This document shows, in pieces, positions 34,096 to 42,928 of a stretch of DNA of 53,985 nt. The notes under the pieces were generated by a model. It worked only from the letters and a program-made list of their open reading frames with translations, made no database searches and was not told the origin of the DNA. The position numbers were made by a program, and so were the translations under genes. Origin of the DNA: Oscillospiraceae bacterium (GTDB taxonomy: Bacteria > Bacillota > Clostridia > Oscillospirales > Oscillospiraceae); NCBI GenBank assembly GCA_017512485.1, contig JAFWGE010000017.1, positions 1 through 53,985 on the forward strand. The letters are read 5' to 3'. Positions within the stretch are counted from its first letter, which is position 1. Every line of letters starts with the position of its first letter.

Positions 34096-37000
34096 TCAGC
34101 TCGCCTGAGCGGCGGGTATGTACACCTCGGCGGCGGGTGTGGAATCTGCGCCCAGAATGAAGACCTTCACCTCGGCCGCGGAGCTGACCTTTTTAAACTG
34201 CATCTGCAGGGGCGCGCCGTTGGGCGAGAGCTCTGCCTCGGCCAGCTTCACGGCCAGCATCCTGCCCTCCGCGTCATAGGCAGCGGCGGCCACGTTGGCA
34301 ACAACACCTTCTGGCCCCACGGCGACGGCGTTCAGTGCCTTTCCGCCGTTCACCGCCTCAAGCACTGCGTCAAGGCCGCTCCCCGTCTGAGAACACAGGG
34401 CAGCCACGCCGGTGTCCGTACGGGTGACGCCGTCCGGAATAATGCTGTCTATGGCGAAGCCGTACCTGGCGCTGTATGAGGTCGACCGGGTATACTTCAC
34501 CGTAATTGAATTCCCCCTGACCGTAATGGCGCTGCCGCCGGAAAGATATCTGTCATAGTTTTCCTGGCTGCCCTTCACGGATACAGTGGAATCGCTGTGC
34601 GCAACGGAGTGGACCGTCAGAGTGGAGCACTCCCCGGGATATGTATATGTGTACGTGTATGTCACGCTGTCCCCCTCGTGCTTCACGCCGTGCTCGCTCT
34701 GTATCAGATAGTTCTCCGAGCCGTCGTCCCACTTGATCAGATAAAAGTCCTGAGTTACGGCTTTGCCTTCGTAATAGAACAGTTTTGCCTTTGTGTAATC
34801 GGAGGTGAGCTCCCCGTTCTCGTCGATATAGAACGAACGGTTTGTATAAAGACCGCTGTACTCACCGGAGTATTCGCTGACGGAACAGTATATCTTGTAG
34901 TTTACGCCAACGTTCGCGTTCCTGATACTATAATCTGCATACTTGTATTCTCCTGAGCTCTTGCAGGAGGAAGGCTCCACCGTTACGCTTACGCTCGAAT
35001 TCGCGGCGTTGATGTAAACATTGAACTTAGCCGTGACATCCTTCGGGAAATAGATCCTGCCCTGGGCAGCCACAGGCGTCGCCAGAAGCGTGAAGCCGTG
35101 ATGGAGGCTGTCGGAACCGAAGGAGAATTTCGCGCTCTCCGACTGTTCCTGGCTCACGCCGGAGGCCGTTAAATAGCCCGTCCTCATCAGGCCGCTGGAT
35201 CCGGTGGTGTAGTACACGGTATAGGTTTCAGATTTGTCCCCGTCCGGGACGGTTATCGTGAAATCGCCCGAGTCTTCGCCGTCTTTGATAGCGACACTGC
35301 CTTTATAAGAATCTTTTTCTGTTGCCACCTGTACGGTGCAGCTCAGGTACCCGGTAATGTCCGCCGGGCGGGATACCGTGCCCGTCACTGTCGCCTTTAT
35401 CAGCTGAAGGGTGATGTCCGGTCCCACAACGTCCCGGTCTGTTACCTTAACTGTCTTTTCGGCACTAACTGCCGCGGAGAAGGCCACGTTGGTGGTCCCG
35501 ATGTAGCTGCTCCAGGCGGAGCTTGGGTACTCAATCGTGTACTCACCCCGGGTTCTGGGCACAATGATGTTGTATGGGAAGGACATCTCCCCATCCTTCA
35601 CGACAAACTGCCCGCGCCTGTTCTCCCCCTCTCCCTGAGCCTTCGCGTAAATGGGGAAGGACGTATGGGAATAGTTCTGATTAAAGGTAATATTTCCTCC
35701 CTCCGGCAGCAGCACGCGGCCGGTTATCCTGTATCCTGTTTTAACTACTATCCGCACGTCAGAGGCGCCGGTCTCGGCAACTGTGACGGGCTCGGCATTT
35801 TCACGGTTGGTAAGCGCCTCTGGGCCGGAGGAATAATAATAGCTGGCCGCAACGATATTGCCTTGGTAGCCTGCGTTCGAGTTGAAATACATATATAGCT
35901 CCCCCGTCATGCCCTCGGGAGTCCTTACCGACCAGGTACCGCCTTCCCCCATGCTGATCTCGGAGCTCGTCCATATGTTGTCACTCCCGGTGGAGAAAAG
36001 CATATGGTAATTCGCTTCCGGATCGGGGATCACCTCGCCGCCGTCCTGGGCCACAAAAACGCCGGAAACGTAAACGGCCCTGGACAGAGTAAAGTCCACG
36101 CCTGACTTCGCGCCGTCAACACTCACCGGTTCTCCTTTTTTAGACTGCTTCCAGTTGCTGTCGGTGTAGAGATATCCTTCGCCGATATTTTCGGATGTGC
36201 TTTTCCTCGCATTGAGACCGAACCGGTATTCCTCTCCCTCCCGGACGTAAATGCGGTATTTTGCGGCTGTACCGCCGCCCTCCCTTATACCTACGTTCGT
36301 GGAAGCGGAAGCATCTTCGCCCCTGCAGTTTATCTGCATGTGCACTCCGGCGCTCTCTATACCGTTTGGCAGCCTTATGGTGCCGGTTATCGGATGCTGC
36401 TTCAGCACGGTGATATCGGCGCCGGAGCAGCTGCCGCCGGAATCCGCAGTCGCATTGCACGACGCATTGCCGCTCACGGTCCTGTCTTTCGTATAAAAAT
36501 CGGCGTTTACGTTTACAGAGCCCTCAGTAAAGCACGGCAGCGAGAAGTTCACGGAGCTTTTCCCGGCGGGGATCACATAGTACCTGTATACGTTGCGGTT
36601 GTCAGTTATCCAGAGCCGGACCGCCAGTCCGCAGGACGGTGCGGTGAAGCCTGAGAGCTTTACGGTCCCCTTTACGTACCCCGGCGTCTGAAGCGTTAGA
36701 TCCGCGTCCTTAATGTCGCCGGTGAGAGCCGGGTAGTCCGTACCCTCCGTCCATCTTATGCCGTTTGGGGAAAGGCTCGTCTCGGAGTTGCTGTAAGCGC
36801 CCTTGAGGCTGAAGCCGCCTTCCTGCTTCTTCGGCACGTATATGGTATATTCTCCCTCTTTCTCGCCGCTGCTGAAAGAGACGTAGGTACCCCATTTACT
36901 TCCGTCGTCAAAATCGGCGGAGACAAAGCCTGCGCCGGTATCTCCCTGATACCCCGCCGCCCGGGTGACAGTACCAGTTATCTTCCAGCAGGGGCCATCT

Positions 37001-38280
37001 TTTATGTTCACGGTGCTGTCTCCGGAAAAGCTGAACACCTTTGCCCGGTCCTTTGCGGCGGCTACCCCGCTCTCGGCGGCGTAGCGCGAACCGGGCATGC
37101 TGCTGATATTGGAATAGCCCAGATTGCCCGTATCAAAATAAAAGATCCGGTACTCCTGCCCGGCCTCGGCATACAGCTCCGCCGTGAAGGTATCTTCTCC
37201 CTCCTGTACGCGGACGTTGGTATCATAGGAAATGCCCGAGTTGTCGCCGCTCTCTTCAAGGGCCACGCAGTAAGTCTCGACCCTCTTCGCCTTCTCGGGA
37301 AGGGTGATATTAACGGTTACGGTGATGGGAGCTCCCGTCCCACCCTGGGAGCCCAGAAGCTCGTCGCCGTTCACTGTGAGACCGCTGACATCCCCGGAGA
37401 GCAGGTCGAAATAGCAGCGCATATTGGATTCGCTGGTAAGCGTGTTGTCTATGGCGTAGTACAGCGATTTGTGAATAGAAAATCTGATGGAAGCGCTGTC
37501 CGCTTCAGTGCCCATGGCGAAGGGAACGCTGACGGAGCCCTGTTTAACGGAAACCTGGGCGCTCTGGGAAGACTGTCCCGATGTTCCCGCGTTCAGCTGC
37601 AGATTCAAAGTGCGGTCTCCCTCAAGGGGCGAGGAGAAGGTCATGGTACCGCTTATGGAATGCGATGCCCTGGGAAGCGTTATTGTTTTGCTCACAGAAG
37701 TCCCCTCGCTCACCGCCATGCCCTTGGCTACATAGATGCTGTCGGCCTCCGTGCCGTCGCCGTTAAAGTAATATGTCTGGCTGCATATGCCCGCCGCGGC
37801 GATATACGGCCTGATATCGAACACATAATTGCCCGTCTGGCGGATGGGCGCCGAAACGGTGACCTCCGTGGCCCCGGCGTCCACGCTATGGGTGCGGCCG
37901 TAAACATAGGACGGAGTCTTTGTGATCTCCCCGGAGGAGGAGACCACCGCTTCACTGGCGATACCTATGTACAGTCTGGAGCCCGCAGGCGCGGTCACGC
38001 CGGAGGGGAATTTAACGGTGAGAGTGAGGGTGGCGTTGTCCATGAGCACCGCGCCGTCTTCATCCTCCCCGCTGTATATGAATACCGGCTCGTCAAGGTC
38101 ATACAGCGCCTCAGGATCCTCCGAAACGAGAGCTCCGATCTCTGCCGCCGGGGCGTCTTCGGCAGGACTGGCTTCTGATCCGGCCTCTCCGGTGTCTGCG
38201 GGAGCCGCAAAAGAAGCGGCCGAAACGCTTGCCAGCGTTGCGGCGCAGAGGAACATACAAAGCAGCTTCTTTATTCTCAT
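34096..38280 (-). CDS. Giant secreted protein with at least eight Ig-like repeats
   Basis: 1394 residues with a signal peptide (MRIKKLLCMF..., cut near SFA-AP) and an acidic Ala/Glu-rich linker. At least eight modules of about 100-120 residues open with a strand of the type I-x-G-x-(V/I): HSISGTM, WKITGTV, GYVKGTV, HPITGTI, VYVSGVF, YRITGRV, ATVTGTV and VAAQGRI. They resemble carboxypeptidase-regulatory or CNA-B-like Ig folds. The C-terminal module has AAYDAEGRML and ends in VKVFILGADSTP. There is no LPxTG, SLH or transmembrane anchor. Probable surface or secreted stalk; the ligand is unknown. AAAGGAG lies about 10 bases before the ATG. Confidence 0.82.
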   Translation of the reverse strand: MRIKKLLCMFLCAATLASVSAASFAAPADTGEAGSEASPAEDAPAAEIGALVSEDPEALYDLDEPVFIYSGEDEDGAVLMDNATLTLTVKFPSGVTAPAGSRLYIGIASEAVVSSSGEITKTPSYVYGRTHSVDAGATEVTVSAPIRQTGNYVFDIRPYIAAAGICSQTYYFNGDGTEADSIYVAKGMAVSEGTSVSKTITLPRASHSISGTMTFSSPLEGDRTLNLQLNAGTSGQSSQSAQVSVKQGSVSVPFAMGTEADSASIRFSIHKSLYYAIDNTLTSESNMRCYFDLLSGDVSGLTVNGDELLGSQGGTGAPITVTVNITLPEKAKRVETYCVALEESGDNSGISYDTNVRVQEGEDTFTAELYAEAGQEYRIFYFDTGNLGYSNISSMPGSRYAAESGVAAAKDRAKVFSFSGDSTVNIKDGPCWKITGTVTRAAGYQGDTGAGFVSADFDDGSKWGTYVSFSSGEKEGEYTIYVPKKQEGGFSLKGAYSNSETSLSPNGIRWTEGTDYPALTGDIKDADLTLQTPGYVKGTVKLSGFTAPSCGLAVRLWITDNRNVYRYYVIPAGKSSVNFSLPCFTEGSVNVNADFYTKDRTVSGNASCNATADSGGSCSGADITVLKQHPITGTIRLPNGIESAGVHMQINCRGEDASASTNVGIREGGGTAAKYRIYVREGEEYRFGLNARKSTSENIGEGYLYTDSNWKQSKKGEPVSVDGAKSGVDFTLSRAVYVSGVFVAQDGGEVIPDPEANYHMLFSTGSDNIWTSSEISMGEGGTWSVRTPEGMTGELYMYFNSNAGYQGNIVAASYYYSSGPEALTNRENAEPVTVAETGASDVRIVVKTGYRITGRVLLPEGGNITFNQNYSHTSFPIYAKAQGEGENRRGQFVVKDGEMSFPYNIIVPRTRGEYTIEYPSSAWSSYIGTTNVAFSAAVSAEKTVKVTDRDVVGPDITLQLIKATVTGTVSRPADITGYLSCTVQVATEKDSYKGSVAIKDGEDSGDFTITVPDGDKSETYTVYYTTGSSGLMRTGYLTASGVSQEQSESAKFSFGSDSLHHGFTLLATPVAAQGRIYFPKDVTAKFNVYINAANSSVSVTVEPSSCKSSGEYKYADYSIRNANVGVNYKIYCSVSEYSGEYSGLYTNRSFYIDENGELTSDYTKAKLFYYEGKAVTQDFYLIKWDDGSENYLIQSEHGVKHEGDSVTYTYTYTYPGECSTLTVHSVAHSDSTVSVKGSQENYDRYLSGGSAITVRGNSITVKYTRSTSYSARYGFAIDSIIPDGVTRTDTGVAALCSQTGSGLDAVLEAVNGGKALNAVAVGPEGVVANVAAAAYDAEGRMLAVKLAEAELSPNGAPLQMQFKKVSSAAEVKVFILGADSTPAAEVYIPAAQAS

Positions 38281-38316
38281 TTTTGGCTTGCTCCTTTACG
38301 TGGAATGAATAGTGAA

Positions 38317-38345
38317 ATTATCCTCCCGGAACAATAAAAAGTCAA
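38317..38345 (-). promoter_or_regulatory. Promoter of the Ig-repeat secreted protein
   Basis: Minus strand: TTGACT (38345-38340), 17-bp spacer, GATAAT (38322-38317). Confidence 0.75.
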
Positions 38346-38601
38346 TAAGCAACAAGAGACTATATCGCGAGGTGCACAACAGCCTTCCCCCGGCGGAGGG
38401 AAGGTAAGTTGGCTTACGGAGACCGTATACCCACCCGGATAAGGGGCCTTTCCTGTCTTCTTTTCCCTGCAAAGTTCTTCAGCGTTATCGGGCTTCTTCT
38501 TTTTGCCGACTGAGCGGAGCGAGGCGGGGTCGAAAGGTCTTAACGTCGCAAGAACATCTTAATATAACCTTATTCCCTTCGCGCATATCAAGGAGAAGGA
38601 A
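38346..38601. other. Spacer between two secreted-protein genes
   Basis: No gene seen. CCTTCCC (38393-38399) and GGGAAGG (38408-38414) form a hairpin of unknown role. Confidence 0.4.
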
Positions 38602-38629
38602 GCGCCGCGGAACCTTCGTCCCGCGGCGT
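38602..38629 (-). terminator. Terminator of the dockerin/Gly-rich secreted protein
   Basis: GCGCCGCGG (38602-38610) pairs with CCGCGGCG (38621-38628). On the minus strand a pyrimidine tail (TTCCTTCTCC) follows. The stem-loop is nearly the same as that at 42867-42900. Confidence 0.6.
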
Positions 38630-38653
38630 CTGTACATGCTCATATTGTTCTCT

Positions 38654-41600
38654 TCATCCGTTCTTCAGCGTCTTCTCCGGCGCCTCGGCTGCGGGCCGGA
38701 AGCCCATGTCAACAAAGATGTACTTCACGGTCTTGGCCTCTTTCAACGCCGAGAAGTCCTCAGCTGTGAAAGCGCTGTCCTTTTTCAGCAGCACTGCTCC
38801 GGTCATCCTCCCGGCTTCATCGTACGAGGCAACTATAACGCTCCCCTCTTTGCCTTCCGGGAGGCCCGTATCGTTCAGCAGGTACGCGGCGTCGTTCACG
38901 TCGAACGCGCCGTCGTTATTAAAGTCGAAGAGCTTCCCGTCCTCCGCGGGCAGGAGGTACGCCTCATCGCCCAACAGCCGGTTGAAGAGCAGGTATACGC
39001 CGTCTTCGGCGTCAAGTTTGCCGTCGCCGTTAACGTCCCTGGTGTCCAAGGCGGGAATGACCGCCGTCTTCTCATCCGTATATGTCTTTCCGCCGAAGAC
39101 CGCCGACGCGGTGTATTCCGTGCTCCCGTCCCTGCCGTATCCGGGCTCGGTGGTTTTGCTTGTCACCCTAGCCTCCGCTGTCTTCGTAAACTCCGCCGCG
39201 CCGTCGACAGTCCTGAACGCTGCCGAGGCGGCGGTGTAGCCGTCCTTATCGTTCCCGGTCCAGGTCCAGGAGGGCTCGCCGTATTTCCGGGCCGTCTTGC
39301 TGTATTCGGCCGTATACGTCGTATCTCCTGTCACGGCGGCGGGCGCGGGAGTCCAGCCGCTGAAAGAGTAAATATAGTCCGCGTCCTCCTCCCTCCCGGG
39401 GCCCGCGTGGGCGGGTACGGTGCCGTACTGCACTGTGGTCTTATCTATCTCGCTGCCGTCATAGTCCACCCAGGTCACGGTGAAGTTGTTCTCTTTTACG
39501 GTAAGTTTACCCAGCTTCTCCGTAACAGTATAGTTGTCCTTGTTCGTCTTGCCCCACTTGATGGAATAGGTGTTCTTACTCTCTCCCACCTGGGTTCGGC
39601 TCCCTGTGGCGGTCACTGTGACAGTCTCGCCCTCCGCCAGGCCGGTCACTTTCGCATCAGCGTTGGTCAGGGCAGTGCCGTCATAGGGCTTTTCCGCCGA
39701 CCCGGTGGTCACGGTGAGGGCTTTTTTCTTTACTGAGAATTTTACCTCCGCCGCCTCAGCTCCGGCATAGCCGTTTATGCCCGTCACCACCGCGGTATAT
39801 TCCCCCGCGTCCCTGGCCTGGGTGACGGCTTCGCCATTTCTTTTGTATGTGACACTGTAGTCCATGCCGGGAGTCAGAGTACTGTCTCCGTCTTTTACGG
39901 TGAGCGCTACTGCCTGACCGCTGTAAAATCGCTCGGGTACGGCCTCCACGGTGAAGGCTGGCTGTCCTCTGCCGCAGACGCACACATTGTCCGTGTAGGA
40001 ATGGTTCTCCACTGTTCCGGTGGACTTGCCGCAGTATCTGCACACAAGAGTGTGAGTGCCGTTATTGTTGTCCCTGTACGCCGTGTTGTCATGCTGGCCG
40101 CAGACCTCCAGCCGGACCGTGATCCCGTCCCTGCTCCTGCAGGTCTCCGCACGGCTGTCGGCCATGACCCAGGTCACGGTCTCCCCGCCGTCCGATACCG
40201 TCACCGTGCCCACGCGCAGATGTATATCTTTGGCTTCGTTGTCAAACGTTACATCGCCGCTTAAAGCGATGTTGCCGTTGCCGCCTTTGCCGCCGTATCC
40301 GTCAGTGTCGCCGCCGATGCCGATGCCTACATCTCCTCCGCTGCCGCCAATGCCGCCACTGCCGCCGATGCCGCCCGCGGCATTGGCAGTGCCTCCATAG
40401 ACTGTGAGGCCTCCGCCCATGCCGATACCTCCATCGCCGCCTTTGCCTCCATCGCCGCCCCAGCCGCCGTCGCCACCGTCACCGCCGTTGGTTCCGTTGC
40501 CGCCGCTGCCGCCGTATACACTGACTGTACCGCCTTTGATTGTGAGAGCGCCGATCGCGCCGATGCCGCCCATACCTCCGTCGCCTCCAACGCCGCCCCA
40601 GCCGTCTCTGCTGCCCGCACCGCCCAAGCCGCCATTGCCGCCGCTGCCGCCGAATGCACTGACTGTACCGCCGTTGATGATAAGGCCGCCGCTTATGCCG
40701 CGCCCGCCCGCGCCGCCATTGCCGCCCGAGCTGCCGCCACCGCCGGCGCCACTGCCGGTGGTTCCGCCGATACCGCCTGTGCCGCCGCTTCCGCCCACGG
40801 CGTTGACATTGCCGCTATTGACAGTGAGATCGCCGCTTATACCTATTCCGCCCGCGCCGCCCGTGCCGCCCAAGCTGCCGAAGACGTAGCCGCCATCGCC
40901 GCCCATGCCTCCGATGCCGCCGGTTGCATTGACCGTAGCCCCATTGACAATGAGGTCGCCGCTAACGCCGATGCCGCCCATACCGCCCAAGCAGCCAACG
41001 CCATCACCGCCGCCGTTGCTTCCAATGCCCCCGTCTCCGCCGGAAATGCTGACCGTACCGCCGTTGACGATGAAATCTCCGCTTACTCCGATGCCGCCTT
41101 CGCCGCCCATATCGCCGTTGCCGCCGTTGCCGCCGGTTGTATTGACCGATCCAGCATTGAGGGTGAGGCCGCCGCTTATACCGCTGCCGCCACCGCCGCC
41201 GCCACTACCGTTGCCGCCAGCGCCGCCGCTGCCGCCGATTGCACTGACTGTACCGCCGTTGACAATGAGACCTCCGCTTATGCCGCTGCCTCCTTCGCCG
41301 CCCCAGCCGATCATGCCGTCGGTGTCGCCTATGCCGCCACTGCCACCGCTGCCGCCGATTGCATTGACCGTACCGCCATTGACGGTGAGACCTCCGCCTA
41401 TTCCGTTGCCGCCTGTGTCGCCGTCATAGCCGTAATCTCCGATGCCGTCACCGCTGTATTCGCCGATACCGCCGTCTTCTCCGTTGATACCTGTAGCGGT
41501 CAGGGTCCCGGTGCCCTTCTGCTGGCCCCATACGATGAGGGAACCTCCCTCAGCCACACAGACGCCCGCCCCCGCTGTGAGAGTCGCCCCGTCGCAAAGG

Positions 41601-42649
41601 ATAAGGTTAACCGTGCCGTTAACGGTTATGCTCCCGGAAACTGAGCGTTTTCCGCTCACTGCATACCAGCAGTTCCGCAGCGTGGTCTGAGAACTGAAGC
41701 TTACGAAAGCAGCGCAGAACCGGGTCACTGGAATCCCGTCAGGGTCCTCTTCGGTGGGGTCAATGTATGAAATTGCTCCGCAATATTTGCATTTGCCGCC
41801 TTCAAGCTCGTGGGAGTCGCATGGCACTATCCTCGCATAGTGGCTGTTGCCGCAGGCCTCTGCGCGGTCCCCCGCAGAAACGGGCGCAGCGTTGGCTCTG
41901 GCAGAAACGTATACGCTCACGGTGCCCAGAATAAGGGTACCATTGCCGCCGTCGCTGCCTTTTACGCCCAAATTACCTCCGCTTCCCCCTGCGCCGCCGC
42001 CTATGGCAGCGCTTTTCTCGCTCTCGGCATAGACCGTACCGCCGTTTACAGTCACTAAGCCCCCATCGCCCCCGTCTCCGCCTTTGCCGCTCAAATTACC
42101 CCCGCTGCCCCCTGCGCCGCCGCCTATGGCAGCGCCCCTTACGCTCTCGGCCTTGACAGTACCGCCGTTTATAGTCAATAAGCCCCCATCGCCCCCGTCT
42201 CCGCCTTTGCCGCTCAAATTACCCCCGCTGCCCCCTGCGCCGCCGCCTATGGCAGCGTCGGCTGTGCTTACGGCAGACAGAGTACCGGTGCCCTGGTCCT
42301 GGCCCCAGATAATAAGACTATTGTCCCAGGACAGTTCTACTCCTGCCTCTGCCTCCAGAGTCGCCCCGTCACAGAGGATCAGGTTCACCGTGCCCTTTAC
42401 GGTGATGCGTTCGGAGATCACAATCCTCCCGGGCGCGGCCACATACCAACCGCTCTTCAGTTCGGTCTGACCGGTAAACTCGGTATAATTATCGCAAGTC
42501 CGAAGGGAGGGCCTGCCGTCCAGGTCAGGCGTCGTCGGATCCATGAAGCTGACTGAGGTATCCGCCCGGGCGGTAACCGCCGCCGCGGGCAGCAGGCTCA
42601 GGCACATAGCCAAAGCTGTGAGCATGGTCAAAAATCTTTTGTATTTCAT
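38654..42649 (-). CDS. Giant Gly-rich secreted protein with dockerin-like domain
   Basis: 1331 residues; signal peptide MKYKRFLTML... ending near ARA-DT. There are two LCDGATL strands with Gly-rich blocks. The second is a PGRS-like array of roughly a dozen VNGGTVxAxGGSGG units (about 390-800). CKYCGA and CVCGRG knuckles flank it. Then come an MBG-type segment (KPYDGTAL), an InlB-like strand, and a dockerin-like pair of calcium loops: DVNGDGKLDAEDGVYLL and DFNNDGAFDVNDAAYLL. It ends with the shared module SYDEAGRMTG. The dockerin suggests docking to a cohesin, but none is coded here. Start ATG 42649 follows AAGGAGGAG; an upstream in-frame ATG lacks a site. The array gives Pro-rich open frames on the other strand, which are spurious. 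Confidence 0.85.
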   Translation of the reverse strand: MKYKRFLTMLTALAMCLSLLPAAAVTARADTSVSFMDPTTPDLDGRPSLRTCDNYTEFTGQTELKSGWYVAAPGRIVISERITVKGTVNLILCDGATLEAEAGVELSWDNSLIIWGQDQGTGTLSAVSTADAAIGGGAGGSGGNLSGKGGDGGDGGLLTINGGTVKAESVRGAAIGGGAGGSGGNLSGKGGDGGDGGLVTVNGGTVYAESEKSAAIGGGAGGSGGNLGVKGSDGGNGTLILGTVSVYVSARANAAPVSAGDRAEACGNSHYARIVPCDSHELEGGKCKYCGAISYIDPTEEDPDGIPVTRFCAAFVSFSSQTTLRNCWYAVSGKRSVSGSITVNGTVNLILCDGATLTAGAGVCVAEGGSLIVWGQQKGTGTLTATGINGEDGGIGEYSGDGIGDYGYDGDTGGNGIGGGLTVNGGTVNAIGGSGGSGGIGDTDGMIGWGGEGGSGISGGLIVNGGTVSAIGGSGGAGGNGSGGGGGGSGISGGLTLNAGSVNTTGGNGGNGDMGGEGGIGVSGDFIVNGGTVSISGGDGGIGSNGGGDGVGCLGGMGGIGVSGDLIVNGATVNATGGIGGMGGDGGYVFGSLGGTGGAGGIGISGDLTVNSGNVNAVGGSGGTGGIGGTTGSGAGGGGSSGGNGGAGGRGISGGLIINGGTVSAFGGSGGNGGLGGAGSRDGWGGVGGDGGMGGIGAIGALTIKGGTVSVYGGSGGNGTNGGDGGDGGWGGDGGKGGDGGIGMGGGLTVYGGTANAAGGIGGSGGIGGSGGDVGIGIGGDTDGYGGKGGNGNIALSGDVTFDNEAKDIHLRVGTVTVSDGGETVTWVMADSRAETCRSRDGITVRLEVCGQHDNTAYRDNNNGTHTLVCRYCGKSTGTVENHSYTDNVCVCGRGQPAFTVEAVPERFYSGQAVALTVKDGDSTLTPGMDYSVTYKRNGEAVTQARDAGEYTAVVTGINGYAGAEAAEVKFSVKKKALTVTTGSAEKPYDGTALTNADAKVTGLAEGETVTVTATGSRTQVGESKNTYSIKWGKTNKDNYTVTEKLGKLTVKENNFTVTWVDYDGSEIDKTTVQYGTVPAHAGPGREEDADYIYSFSGWTPAPAAVTGDTTYTAEYSKTARKYGEPSWTWTGNDKDGYTAASAAFRTVDGAAEFTKTAEARVTSKTTEPGYGRDGSTEYTASAVFGGKTYTDEKTAVIPALDTRDVNGDGKLDAEDGVYLLFNRLLGDEAYLLPAEDGKLFDFNNDGAFDVNDAAYLLNDTGLPEGKEGSVIVASYDEAGRMTGAVLLKKDSAFTAEDFSALKEAKTVKYIFVDMGFRPAAEAPEKTLKNG
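42056..42257 (-). repeat. 123-bp tandem repeat inside the Gly-rich protein gene
   Basis: A stretch of nearly 80 bases starting at 42056 recurs without change at 42179 (offset 123 bases, 41 codons). A degenerate third copy lies near 41940. The unit encodes AAIGGGAGGSGGNLSGKGG. Confidence 0.8.
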
Positions 42650-42755
42650 GGTCTCTCCTCCTTGTGGGTGCCCCGCCGTGTACGGAGGGCCGGACAAGCG
42701 GCTGTTCTGTATGTTTGGATACATATGCTGCATTCAGACATAGTTTTGATTGCTT

Positions 42756-42784
42756 ATTTTACCACTTATGGAACATAATAGCAA
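42756..42784 (-). promoter_or_regulatory. Promoter of the Gly-rich secreted protein
   Basis: Minus strand: TTGCTA (42784-42779), 17-bp spacer, TAAAAT (42761-42756). Confidence 0.7.
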
Positions 42785-42866
42785 TCGAATCAATTGGGAT
42801 GGTTCTTTTTGACTCGCTCTAATCACCGAATGAGCCGCCGCGAACAGAACCCATTGACTCACGCGC

Positions 42867-42900
42867 AAAAGCGCCGCGGAACATTCGTCCCGCGGCGCTT
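42867..42900 (-). terminator. Terminator of the peptide-binding lipoprotein
   Basis: On the minus strand AAGCGCCGCGG, a 10-base loop, CCGCGGCGC and TTTT. Confidence 0.85.
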
Positions 42901-42928
42901 CGTCTCTTATTATATGCCTGTCACTGTA

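Noticed and set aside
40056..41690. Long Pro-rich open frames on the plus strand
   Set aside because: They are the antisense reading of the Gly-rich repeat array of the minus-strand secreted protein; they lack ribosome sites and only mirror its codons.
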